Below are positions 28,549 through 36,387 of a DNA stretch of 46,690 nt, piece by piece; position 1 is the stretch's first letter, and each line of letters begins with the position of its first letter. Under the pieces are notes generated by a model that worked only from the letters and a program-made list of their open reading frames with translations, ran no database searches and was not told the DNA's origin. The DNA comes from Gemmatimonadota bacterium (lineage in GTDB: Bacteria; Gemmatimonadota; Gemmatimonadetes; Gemmatimonadales; GWC2-71-9), in contig QHUZ01000039.1 of assembly GCA_003223395.1 (NCBI GenBank), positions 1 to 46,690 of the forward strand. The letters are read 5' to 3'. The position numbers were made by a program, and so were the translations under genes.

Positions 28549-29475
28549 TTGGGCAGAGCATGGTGGTTTCGGGTGCTGCAGGCGGTCGTGCTCGCCGGTG
28601 CGGCCGTCTATCTGTTTCGCGTGGCAGCGCCTCAGTGGCCCGCGATTCGCGCGCGCAGCTTTGCCTGGCGCGGCGCGCCCCTCGCGCTCAGCGGGCTCCT
28701 CATCGTCGCGAATCTCGCGTGGATGATCGCCATCTGGAACATGAGCTTGCGGTGGTGCGCCGCGAGGCTGCGCTACTGGGACGCGGCCCGCATCTGGTTC
28801 ACCGCCAACCTGGCCCGTTTCCTCCCGGGCGCCGTCCTCCAGTTCGCGAGTCTTGCCATCATGGCCTCGCGCTACGGCGTGGCACCGACCGCCGCCACAG
28901 CCACCGTGCTCCTGCAGCAGATTGTCCTGCTCCTCACCGGGCTCGTCGTCATTGCGGGATTTACGCCGATCGTCTTGCATCAGGGGTGGTGGCAGGCAGC
29001 GTTCGTGGTCGCGCTCGTCCTCGGCGCGGGGGTGTTGCTGCTGCTGCCCAGGCTCACGAAGCGGCTCCCCAGTCTGGCGAGATTGTGGTCGCAGGTGCGG
29101 CCGCATCAGCTGCCCGGATACGCGGTCCTGCTCGCGATTCAGTGGCTCCTGTACGGGATGGCCTTCCGGCTGCTCGCGATCGGACTCTTGGGGGATACCG
29201 CGGCTGCAGGCTCCCTGGGTTTCTACATCACGGCATTCACGGAGAGTTATTTGGCAGGCGTAATCGCGGTCTTCGCGCCCGCGGGGCTGCTGGTGCGCGA
29301 GGCAGCCCTTATCAACGTTCTGACGCCGGTGCTGGGCGGTGCCGACGCCGTGATTCTCGCCGTCGCGGCGCGGATCTGGCACACCGCACTCGAGCTGCTC
29401 GCCGGATTGCTCGTCCTGACTGTCCCAGTCCCGCCGGCGGCCCAGTCAGGACCAGCCGGCGCCACTTCACCGTGA
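28549..29475 (+). CDS. LPG_synthase_TM / AglD-type membrane protein
   Basis: A 308-residue multi-span membrane protein with about eight helices. It resembles the integral-membrane part of lysylphosphatidylglycerol synthases and the YbhN/AglD group. The typical motif is WFTANLARFLPGAVLQFASL, with a later AFTESYLAGVIAVFAPAGLLVREA. Members are thought to act on lipid-linked substrates, often next to polyprenyl-phosphate glycosyltransferases. The start is TTG at 28549; a TAG lies upstream in frame and no ATG or GTG fits. The gap to the YfhO gene is seven bases, so they are co-transcribed. Confidence 0.75.
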   Translation: MGRAWWFRVLQAVVLAGAAVYLFRVAAPQWPAIRARSFAWRGAPLALSGLLIVANLAWMIAIWNMSLRWCAARLRYWDAARIWFTANLARFLPGAVLQFASLAIMASRYGVAPTAATATVLLQQIVLLLTGLVVIAGFTPIVLHQGWWQAAFVVALVLGAGVLLLLPRLTKRLPSLARLWSQVRPHQLPGYAVLLAIQWLLYGMAFRLLAIGLLGDTAAAGSLGFYITAFTESYLAGVIAVFAPAGLLVREAALINVLTPVLGGADAVILAVAARIWHTALELLAGLLVLTVPVPPAAQSGPAGATSP

Positions 29476-29482
29476 CCCACAC

Positions 29483-31879
29483 ATGACCGCCACCGCTGCG
29501 CCCCCCCCGGTTGCCTACACGCCCCGTCGCCCGCATCTCGCCGCGCTCGGTGTCGTGTCGCTCTTCATTTTTATCCTAGCGCTGCCGATGCTCTCGGGTC
29601 GCTGGCTTGCGTCACCGGACGGCGATCAATACTCGAGCGGCTATGCGGTCAAGGAATGGGCCGCGAACGAGTATCACCGGGCCGGGCACTTCCCGCTCTG
29701 GAATCCGATGATCATGGGAGGCTTGCCGTACATCGACGTCGTGACGCACGGCGACGTGCTGTATCCCACCTCGTTTTTGCGCGAGGTGATGCCGCCGTAC
29801 CAGGCGATGAACATCGCGTTCGTCCTGCATTACATCCTCGCCGGTTTTCTGACGTACCTGTTCCTGCGCCGCTTAGGCGCGTCGTGGATCGGCGCGGTGA
29901 CAGGAGGGGTCGCCTATCAGTTGTCCGGCATCCTGATCTCGTACGTCCACCCGGGACACGACGGCAAGCTCTTTGTCTCGACGATGCTACCCCTGGCGTT
30001 CCTCGCGCTGCTCGCGGCACTGCGGGACAAGCGCGCCTGGGGCTACCCGCTGCTCGCCGTCGCCGTCGCGCTCTGTTTGCTCAGCCCGCATGTGCAGACG
30101 ACGTACTATCTGTTGATCGCCGCGGCGCTGTTCGCGCTGTACTTGACGTTCGGAGAACCCAGTCCCGATCCATTGCGCAGTCGCCTGATCAGACTGGGCG
30201 TCGTGTTCCTCGCGGTGATCGTGGGATTCGGCATCGCGGCCCCGCAGATCCTGCCGTTCATTCAGTACATCCCCCATTCGCCCAGGGCAGGGGGGTATTC
30301 TGTTGGCTATCAAGGGTCGACGTCTTTTGGCATCCCCTGGAATCACATCCCCGAGTTCATCATCGCCGGCTTCACCGGCGACACGGAGACCTACTGGGGC
30401 TCAAACCCTCTGAAGCTGCATTCCGAGTACCTCGGACTCCCCGTAGTCGCGCTCGCGATTCTTGGCCTCGGGGATCGCCGCCGGCGGCTCGTCTGGTGGC
30501 TCGTGGGAATCGGGACCTTGTTCCTGCTCATCGCGCTTGGCGCGTCGACGCCGTTCTACCATCTGTGGTGGACGGTGATGCCGATGGTAAAGAAGACGCG
30601 TGCCCCCGGGATGGTGTTCTTTGTCGTTGCGTTCTGCACGGCCACGTTCGCGGCGTTTGGCGTGGATCGCCTCGAACGTCGCGACCCGACCGCCACGAAG
30701 CACGCGCGCGTCTGGCTCATCACGGCCGGGGTGATCGCCTTGCTTGGCTTGATCGCTGTCTTTGGCCAGCTCGCCCAGGCGTTGGCGTTGGGAGGCGAGC
30801 ACCCCGAGCGACTCCCGGCGGCAATCGCCCGGGGATCGTTCATACGCCTTTCGACGCTGATTGGTGCGGTCGCGTTGGCAGGGGTCGCGTTGCTTACGTG
30901 GGGCTGGCTCAAGGGACGCGTTCCCGTGCTGCTGCTCGCGTTCGGGATCCCGCTGCTCGTTGGCGTGGATCTCTGGCGCAATGGCCAGCATTTCTGGCAA
31001 TACTCACCGAAGCCGAGTGAAGGGCTGTATCGGACCGACCCGCTCGTAGCCCGCTTGCAAGCCGAACCCAAGCCGTGGCGAGTGTTCAATATCGGCGACT
31101 CCTACGGTGTCTATCCGCAGAACACGCTGATGGGCTTTGGGATTCCTCAGGTGTTGGGCTATCAAGGCAGCGAGCTCAGGTACTTCGACGAGCTCATCGG
31201 CGGGCGACCGGGGACCGGCCCCCAAGCGGCACAGTACCTCTTCACATCGACGCGACTCTGGCATCTTCTGGCGGTTCGCTACGTCATCCTGCCCGATACC
31301 GCCAATCTGCCGGGCTATCATCGCGTCCTCGGCCCTGTGACGACCGGCGACGGGAGGCAAGCATTCCTGTACGAAGCCGACACCACTCCGACGTACGCTC
31401 AGGTCGTTCCGGCGGCGGTGAAGCTCTCGGCGGATTCGCTCGTGCCGCCGACGCTCGCCGATCCGCGCATGCCGGGATACGATCGCGTGGTTCTGCTCCC
31501 CGCGAGCGCGCCCATCAATCCGGCGCCGCTGCAGGGCCTGCCGCCGCCGTCGCCATCGCACGGGAAGGTGACGAACTGGGACGCGGGGCGCATGACGATC
31601 ACGCTCGACCCGCCGCCGCGCGACTCCAGCTACGTCCTGATCGCTGAAAACTGGTATCTCGATTGGAGCGTCAGCGTCGATGGGCGACCGGGCCAGGTGC
31701 TCCGTGGAGATAACGCACTCATGACGATTCCGGTCGCCCCCGGCGCGCGGCAGCTCGAGCTGAGCTATCACTCGAAAGCGATCGCCCGGGGCTTCGCTGT
31801 CGGCCTCGCGAGTCTGGTCATCGCGCTCGCCGGCTTCATCGTACCCCCGGGTATCGAACGGAGACGCCGGCGTGCCTGA
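29483..31879 (+). CDS. YfhO-family membrane protein
   Basis: A 798-residue membrane protein of the YfhO / GT-C-like family. It has about 12-13 helices in the first 560 residues (GVVSLFIFILALPMLSGRW onward), with loops GDQYSSGYAVKEWAANEYHR and FPLWNPMIMGGLPY typical of YfhO. A soluble beta-rich C-terminal half carries VLIAENWYLDWSVSVDGRPG, and a last helix lies near 775. YfhO proteins glycosylate envelope polymers from polyprenyl-linked sugars. The DPM1-like gene that follows with an eight-base overlap would make such a donor, so the two probably form a donor-and-transferase pair. Confidence 0.8.
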   Translation: MTATAAPPPVAYTPRRPHLAALGVVSLFIFILALPMLSGRWLASPDGDQYSSGYAVKEWAANEYHRAGHFPLWNPMIMGGLPYIDVVTHGDVLYPTSFLREVMPPYQAMNIAFVLHYILAGFLTYLFLRRLGASWIGAVTGGVAYQLSGILISYVHPGHDGKLFVSTMLPLAFLALLAALRDKRAWGYPLLAVAVALCLLSPHVQTTYYLLIAAALFALYLTFGEPSPDPLRSRLIRLGVVFLAVIVGFGIAAPQILPFIQYIPHSPRAGGYSVGYQGSTSFGIPWNHIPEFIIAGFTGDTETYWGSNPLKLHSEYLGLPVVALAILGLGDRRRRLVWWLVGIGTLFLLIALGASTPFYHLWWTVMPMVKKTRAPGMVFFVVAFCTATFAAFGVDRLERRDPTATKHARVWLITAGVIALLGLIAVFGQLAQALALGGEHPERLPAAIARGSFIRLSTLIGAVALAGVALLTWGWLKGRVPVLLLAFGIPLLVGVDLWRNGQHFWQYSPKPSEGLYRTDPLVARLQAEPKPWRVFNIGDSYGVYPQNTLMGFGIPQVLGYQGSELRYFDELIGGRPGTGPQAAQYLFTSTRLWHLLAVRYVILPDTANLPGYHRVLGPVTTGDGRQAFLYEADTTPTYAQVVPAAVKLSADSLVPPTLADPRMPGYDRVVLLPASAPINPAPLQGLPPPSPSHGKVTNWDAGRMTITLDPPPRDSSYVLIAENWYLDWSVSVDGRPGQVLRGDNALMTIPVAPGARQLELSYHSKAIARGFAVGLASLVIALAGFIVPPGIERRRRRA

Positions 31880-32594
31880 ACGCGCTCTCATCATCGTCCC
31901 GACCTACAATGAAGCGGTCAACCTCCCGCACATCGTGCCGCAGGCGCTCGCCCAGGACCCGCGGCTGGAGGTGCTCGTCGTGGACGACAACTCCCCCGAC
32001 GGCACAGGCAGGATGGCCGATGAGATGGCGCGCACCAACCCCCGCGTCTACGCGCTGCACCGGGAGGGGAAGCTCGGGCTGGGGACGGCGTACATCGCCG
32101 GGTTCAAGTGGGCGCTGGAGCGGGGGTATGACTACATCTTCGAAATGGATGCCGATTTCCAGCACGATCCCGCCCACCTCAAGGACTTTCTCACGGCCAT
32201 TCAGGATGCGGACGTCGTGCTGGGCTCACGCTACCTCGATGGAAAGGTGACGATCGTCAATTGGCCGATGGGCCGGTTGATGCTATCGTACTTCGCCAAT
32301 GTGTACGCCCGCTGGTTTACCGGCCTCAGGATCTGGGATCTGACGGGTGGGTTCAAGTGCTTTCGCAGGCGCGTGCTCGAGGCGATTGACCTTTCCGCGG
32401 TCGGTTCCAACGGGTACGCCTTTCAAATCGAGATGAGTGTTCGCGCATGGCGAAAAGGGTTCAAGCTCCGCGAGATTCCGATCGTGTTCGTCGACCGGGC
32501 CGAGGGACAGAGCAAGATGAACCGGGCCATCGTCCGCGAGGCGGTGTGGAAGGTGCCACGCCTCCGGCTCATGGCCTGGTTCGGTCGCATCTGA
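31872..32594 (+). CDS. Polyprenyl-phosphate mannose/glucose synthase, DPM1-like GT2
   Basis: A 240-residue soluble family 2 glycosyltransferase that transfers a hexose from a nucleotide sugar to polyprenyl phosphate. It has LIIVPTYNEAVNLP, LVVDDNSPDGTG, EMDADFQHDPAHL (the metal-binding DAD) and SRYLDGKVTIVNWP. DLTGGFKCFRRRVLE follows, then the FVDRAEGQSKMNR segment typical of DPM1. It has no membrane anchor. It starts at GTG 31872 inside the end of the YfhO gene. The dapF gene overlaps its stop. Confidence 0.9.
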   Translation: MPERALIIVPTYNEAVNLPHIVPQALAQDPRLEVLVVDDNSPDGTGRMADEMARTNPRVYALHREGKLGLGTAYIAGFKWALERGYDYIFEMDADFQHDPAHLKDFLTAIQDADVVLGSRYLDGKVTIVNWPMGRLMLSYFANVYARWFTGLRIWDLTGGFKCFRRRVLEAIDLSAVGSNGYAFQIEMSVRAWRKGFKLREIPIVFVDRAEGQSKMNRAIVREAVWKVPRLRLMAWFGRI

Positions 32595-33409
32595 TCGGCC
32601 TGCCGGTCTACAAGATGACGGGATCGGGAAACGATTTCGTCATGGTGGACGCACGTGTGTCCACGCCGGCCGACTGGACGCCGGAAGACATGCAGGCCGT
32701 CTGCGCCCGGGGAACGGGCATCGGGGCTGACGGGATCGTGTTCGTCGGGCCGGGCTCGCACGCTGGTGCCGCCCGCATGATTTACTACAATGCCGACGGA
32801 TCTCACGCCGCCATGTGTGGCAACGCGGCGCTCTGCAGCACCACTCTCGCCGCGCATCTGGGCGTCGGCACGCCCGAGGGGATGGACCTCGAGACGGATG
32901 CCGGTACCTACCAGAGCCGTGCGGTCGAAGCCGGGCGAGCGGAGCTGCATCTCGCTCCGGTCGAACGGCCCGCCGCCGTTCCGGGGCTCGCACTGTCGGC
33001 TGGCGAACGGCAGGCCGTGCTTACCAGGGTCGGCGTCCCGCATCTGATCGTCCTGGTGGACGATGTGGATGACGTGGACCTCATGGACCGCGGCCGAGCG
33101 CTGCGGTTTGACCCGGCGCTGGCTCCGGACGGGGCCAATATCAACTTCATCGCGAAGGACGAGGCCGGCCGCTGGCGCATGCGGACCTATGAGCGCGGCA
33201 TCGAGGGTGAGACGCTAGCGTGCGGTACCGGTGCGGTGGGCGCGGGCTGCGCGATTCAGGAATGGAGTCTGGGGGGACTGCCGCTGGACATCCAGAGCCG
33301 CAGCGGCCGGATGATTGGCGTACGGGCTACGAAGGCCCAAAGCGGCCGTTATGACGACGTGTGGCTGATTGGAGAGGGGAGAATGGTGTTCAGAGGCGTG
33401 ATTACTTGA
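32591..33409 (+). CDS. dapF: Diaminopimelate epimerase (apparent CTG start)
   Basis: Interconverts LL- and meso-diaminopimelate for lysine and peptidoglycan. It has VYKMTGSGNDFVMVDAR, the first catalytic Cys76 in AAMCGNAALC, and the second in ETLACGTGAVGAGC. The family N-terminus begins about eight residues before KMTGSGNDF. At that place the frame has CTG (32591), overlapping the previous stop as CTGA, and no ATG, GTG or TTG. The next ATG, at 32615, would remove the first beta strand. I therefore choose CTG, with 272 residues. It is the last plus-strand gene before dif. Confidence 0.92.
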   Translation: MIGLPVYKMTGSGNDFVMVDARVSTPADWTPEDMQAVCARGTGIGADGIVFVGPGSHAGAARMIYYNADGSHAAMCGNAALCSTTLAAHLGVGTPEGMDLETDAGTYQSRAVEAGRAELHLAPVERPAAVPGLALSAGERQAVLTRVGVPHLIVLVDDVDDVDLMDRGRALRFDPALAPDGANINFIAKDEAGRWRMRTYERGIEGETLACGTGAVGAGCAIQEWSLGGLPLDIQSRSGRMIGVRATKAQSGRYDDVWLIGEGRMVFRGVIT

Positions 33410-33438
33410 TCAGCTTGTCCACATTCACACGCAGCTCA

Positions 33439-33466
33439 ACTTAACATAACATTCATTATACGAAGT
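33439..33466 (-). other. dif: dif site (chromosome dimer resolution), replication terminus
   Basis: Read on the minus strand: XerC arm ACTTCGTATAA (33466-33456), six-base centre TGAATG (33455-33450), XerD arm TTATGTTAAGT (33449-33439). The 11+6+11 layout and the TATAA/TTATGTTAA core match known bacterial dif sites; the XerD arm differs from that of E. coli at one base. It sits in the 65-base AT-rich gap between the convergent dapF and TPR genes, exactly where coding strand switches. A longer imperfect inverted repeat (GCAGC...TCAACTT, 33431-33475) surrounds it. Confidence 0.87.
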
Positions 33467-33474
33467 TGATGCTG

Positions 33475-34191
33475 CTATGATGCTGTCCCCTTGATGAGCT
33501 CACCCAGCCGCACCTTGGCCTCACCCGCGATGCCCTCTTTCCCAAACTCGCTCACGATGCGCCGATAGGCAGCAACGGCCCTGGTCGTGTCTCCAGCGTT
33601 TGTCCAGGCTCGACCGGCATCAGACAGCATCTGCGCCTTCAGGAAGTCCAGGCGGGCCGCTGCAGACGCGTTTTCGTACGATTCCCCGGCGTCCCGCGGC
33701 TTCCCCATGTCCTCGTACGCGGCCCCCAGGAGCCCATAGGCCTGCGCCCGATACGCCTGCGGCGCCCCCGGAGCGAAATCCTTGAGGACGGTAATTGCCT
33801 GCTGCGGCTGCTTCTCGAGCAACCGCGCGTTGGCGAGCAGAATTCGAGCTTCGGCGGCCGCGTTCGTTCCCGAGTAGTTCGCGATCACCTTCGCCAGCTC
33901 GCTCGCGGCCAGCGGGTAGTTCTGGTTCTCGAAGGCAAACCGTGCGCCCTGAAGATCGCGGCTCGCGATCTCTTCGGTGCGATGCTTGGTCGAGAGCGTC
34001 CACACGAACAGACCCGCGCCCACGACCAGAATGGCCCCCACCCACGACGTGATTTGCGTGTGAGCCCTGAACCAGGCGCCGAGTCGATCGGAGAGCGGCG
34101 GCCGTTGGGCGCCCGGCGGCGCGGACGATGTGGTCGCCGAATTCACAGGAGGCGTCGGTTTTCCGCTGCCGGGGCGTGTTGCCGTTGCCAT
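33475..34191 (-). CDS. YfgM-like membrane-anchored TPR protein
   Basis: A 238-residue protein with a cytosolic Pro/Ser/Ala-rich N-terminus (residues 1-45), one membrane helix (ITSWVGAILVVGAGLFVW, about 50-67) and a periplasmic TPR-type helical region (FAFENQNYPLAASELAKVIA, AAAEARILLANARLLEKQPQ, AYGLLGAAYEDMGKPRDAG). It resembles YfgM, an ancillary SecYEG-associated factor in enterobacteria, whose gene is also close to der there. The ATG at 34191 has AAGGAG five bases before it. It lies 17 bases after tRNA-Arg on the same strand, and its stop is eight bases from dif. Confidence 0.8.
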   Translation of the reverse strand: MATATRPGSGKPTPPVNSATTSSAPPGAQRPPLSDRLGAWFRAHTQITSWVGAILVVGAGLFVWTLSTKHRTEEIASRDLQGARFAFENQNYPLAASELAKVIANYSGTNAAAEARILLANARLLEKQPQQAITVLKDFAPGAPQAYRAQAYGLLGAAYEDMGKPRDAGESYENASAAARLDFLKAQMLSDAGRAWTNAGDTTRAVAAYRRIVSEFGKEGIAGEAKVRLGELIKGTAS

Positions 34192-34208
34192 ATGCTCCTT
34201 CGGAGAAG

Positions 34209-34282
34209 TGCCCCTGGGGTGACTCGAACACCCGGCCAACGGTTTAGGAAACCGCTGCTCTATCCACCTGAGCTACAGGGGC
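34209..34282 (-). tRNA. tRNA-Arg (anticodon CCT)
   Basis: A 74-base cloverleaf. The acceptor GCCCCTG pairs with CAGGGGC and the discriminator is A. The D arm contains TAGCTCAGGTGGATAGAGC. The anticodon arm is GCGGT-TTCCTAA-ACCGT with anticodon CCT, reading AGG. The T arm is CGGGTGTTCGAGTCACCC. CCA is not encoded. It is followed after 17 bases by the TPR gene. Confidence 0.96.
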
Positions 34283-34328
34283 GTTTCCGAGAGCGCCGGG
34301 GGCGCGTAAGCGGCGAAATCTACGCGAG

Positions 34329-34871
34329 TTAGGCGTAATGCAGCAAGGCCTCGACGCGCCTTCCCTGCAGCCGCTGGCGGCCCTTCAGAAAGTCGAGCTC
34401 GATCAGGAAGGTGAATCCGGTCACGGCTGCGCCTGTGCCAGCAACTAGTTGGGCAGCCGCGTTCGCGGTGCCCCCGGTCGCGAGAACATCGTCCACGATC
34501 AGCACCCGGTCGCCCGGCTGCACGGCGTCATGATGCATCTCCAGGGCATCCGTGCCGTACTCGAGCGCGTACTCCACACGCTGCGTCGCGGCGGGCAGCT
34601 TCCCAGGCTTCCGGATCGGGACCAGCCCTGCCCCCAGCTCGAGCGCGATCGGCGCCCCAAACAGGAAACCGCGCGATTCGATCGACACGACGCGCGTGAT
34701 CCCTGCACTCCGGTACGGGTCCGCCATCGCCTTCACCGCCTGCCCGAATAACGGGATGTTCAACAGCAGCGGCGTGACGTCCTTGAACACGATCCCGGGT
34801 TTGGGAAAGTCCTTTACGTCGCGGATCGTGCGCTTCAGCTCGTCGATCAGCTGCGGTTTAGCGGACGTCAA
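34329..34871 (-). CDS. apt: Adenine phosphoribosyltransferase
   Basis: Salvages adenine to AMP; in this organism it could also recycle adenine released in the futalosine pathway. Motifs: DFPKPGIVFKDVTPLL, SIESRGFLFGAPIALELGAG, the PRPP-binding VLIVDDVLATGGTANAA and a normal C-terminus. The start TTG at 34871 (GAGG four bases before it) gives 180 residues and lines up with the E. coli start (MTSAKPQLIDELK against MTATAQQLEYLK). An ATG at 34895 would add eight residues that overlap acyP. The start overlaps the acyP stop by 14 bases. Confidence 0.92.
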   Translation of the reverse strand: MTSAKPQLIDELKRTIRDVKDFPKPGIVFKDVTPLLLNIPLFGQAVKAMADPYRSAGITRVVSIESRGFLFGAPIALELGAGLVPIRKPGKLPAATQRVEYALEYGTDALEMHHDAVQPGDRVLIVDDVLATGGTANAAAQLVAGTGAAVTGFTFLIELDFLKGRQRLQGRRVEALLHYA

Positions 34872-35130
34872 AGGACCTCGGCACGTCGAGCTCATGTGGA
34901 ACGTGAATGCGTTCGACATCATCGACGCGCGCGTGCGACGGGCCGCGCTTCAGATGAGCCTCCAACACCTCAAGTGCCGTCTCAGGGCCCTGAGAAACTA
35001 CTTCAACCGAGCCATCTGGAAGGTTCTGTACGTACCCGCCGAGTTTCAGTCGCTCTGCCTCACGCATGACAAACCACCTGAACCCGACGCCCTGAACGCG
35101 GCCCCGGATAATCCAGCGGCGGAGGCTCAT
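34858..35130 (-). CDS. acyP: Acylphosphatase
   Basis: Small enzyme that hydrolyses acyl phosphates such as carbamoyl and 1,3-bisphosphoglycerate. The 90-residue protein has the diagnostic IRGRVQGVGFRWFV loop (catalytic Arg) and GGYVQNLPDGSVEVV with the catalytic Asn. The ATG at 35130 overlaps the dedA stop as ATGA. The length is normal for the family. Confidence 0.94.
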   Translation of the reverse strand: MSLRRWIIRGRVQGVGFRWFVMREAERLKLGGYVQNLPDGSVEVVSQGPETALEVLEAHLKRGPSHARVDDVERIHVPHELDVPRSFDVR

Positions 35131-35741
35131 TTCGGACGTCGACGACGCAGGACATAAATCCCGACGACAATCAGCGTGACGGGGATCAAGACCAGCAACG
35201 CCCGCGTGACGTAACGATGGATCTCTTCGGGGCGCAGCGCAGCCTCGTGCTGGCCCAGGAAGTATCCGATCCAGGTGAGGATCGCACACCACACGGCGGC
35301 GCCGGCGGCCGTGTACAGGATGAACTTGGGCAGCGGCATCCGATGCAGCCCCGCCGGAATCGAGATGAGGTGGCGGATCACCGGGAACAGCCGCCCGATC
35401 AGGGTGCTGATCTCGCCATGCTCGGCGAAAAACCGCTCGGAGCGTGCCAGGTTCTTGTCGCTGAGGAGCACGTACTTGCCGTAGCGCTGGATCAGCGGCC
35501 GCCCGATGAGCTGCGCGCCGTAATAGTTGGCGAGCGCGCCGATGACGCTGCCCAACACCCCGCACAGAAGAGCGACGCCGAAGTTCATCTGTCCCTTCGC
35601 CGCCCAATAGCCGGCCGGGGGCATGACCAGCTCGCTCGGCACCGGGAGGATCGACGACTCCATCGCCATTAGCGCCACGATGCCGGGGTAGCCGAGGTCG
35701 AGCAGCGTCTGCAGCAGCCAGTCGATGAAGCGCTCAAGCAT
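35127..35741 (-). CDS. DedA-family membrane protein, second copy
   Basis: A 204-residue DedA protein and probable lipid-carrier flippase or transporter. It has YPGIVALMAMESSILPVPSE (with the Glu and Pro of the re-entrant loop), MPPAGYWAAKGQMNFG, GRLFPVIRHLISIPAGLHRM (the Arg-rich motif) and several helices, ending in an Arg/Lys tail. It is closer to the classic DedA/YqjA form than the copy at 8901. The ATG at 35741 is chosen over the upstream 35771, which lies inside pcm. Confidence 0.9.
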   Translation of the reverse strand: MLERFIDWLLQTLLDLGYPGIVALMAMESSILPVPSELVMPPAGYWAAKGQMNFGVALLCGVLGSVIGALANYYGAQLIGRPLIQRYGKYVLLSDKNLARSERFFAEHGEISTLIGRLFPVIRHLISIPAGLHRMPLPKFILYTAAGAAVWCAILTWIGYFLGQHEAALRPEEIHRYVTRALLVLIPVTLIVVGIYVLRRRRPK

Positions 35742-36387
35742 CGAAGCCGTGCTCGCCGACGAGGGGGACAAAGCGGGCGTCGCCGATGGGCGTCACGTGG
35801 GCTCCCATGGGGGTGACGCGCACGAGGGAGAGGACTTGCTTCCCCTTGGTGCCGAGGGGGATGATCATGCGACCGTCGGGCGCGAGCTGCTGGACCAGGG
35901 GCGGCGGGAGCTCGGGCCCCCCGGCCGCCACCAGAATCGCATGGTACGGCGCGTACGCACTCCAGCCCAGGGTGCCGTCGCCGACCAGGACAGAGACGTT
36001 GGTGACTCCGGCGGCACGTAGCGCCGCCTGAGCGGTTTCGGCAAGCGAGCGCACGCGCTCGATCGTAAACACCTGCTCCGCGAGCGCGGCGAGCAGCGCG
36101 GTCTGATAGCCTGACCCGGTCCCGATCTCCAGGACGCGCTCGTTGCCCTTGAGGCCGAGGGTCTCGAGATAACGCGCCTGCGTGAAGGGCTGTGAGATCG
36201 TCTGCCCCGCACCGATCGGAAGGGCGGCGTCTTCGTACGCGCGATGCCGCACCGCCTCGGGCACGAACAAATGGCGCGGCGTCGCGGCAAACGCGCGCAG
36301 CACAGCGAGGTCACGGATGCCCTGGGCGCGGAGCTGCTCGACCAGGCGGGTGCGGTAGCCGCCGTAGGTGTCGCGGCTGCCCGTCAC
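35734..36387 (-). CDS. pcm: Protein-L-isoaspartate O-methyltransferase
   Basis: Repairs isoaspartyl residues in damaged proteins using SAM. The 217-residue protein has TPRHLFVPEAVRHRAYEDAA, the family motif GAGQTISQPFTQARYLETL, the SAM-binding VLEIGTGSGYQTALLA and an IPLGTKGKQVLSLV tail. The GTG at 36387 overlaps the surE stop as GTGA. The surE-pcm pairing is classic in many bacteria. Confidence 0.95.
   Translation of the reverse strand: MTGSRDTYGGYRTRLVEQLRAQGIRDLAVLRAFAATPRHLFVPEAVRHRAYEDAALPIGAGQTISQPFTQARYLETLGLKGNERVLEIGTGSGYQTALLAALAEQVFTIERVRSLAETAQAALRAAGVTNVSVLVGDGTLGWSAYAPYHAILVAAGGPELPPPLVQQLAPDGRMIIPLGTKGKQVLSLVRVTPMGAHVTPIGDARFVPLVGEHGFDA

Noticed and set aside
33441-33467. Resemblance to loxP (TATACGAAGTT arm, eight-base spacer)
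   Set aside because: Only one arm matches loxP well, whereas the 11+6+11 reading matches bacterial dif on both arms and the genome position supports dif.
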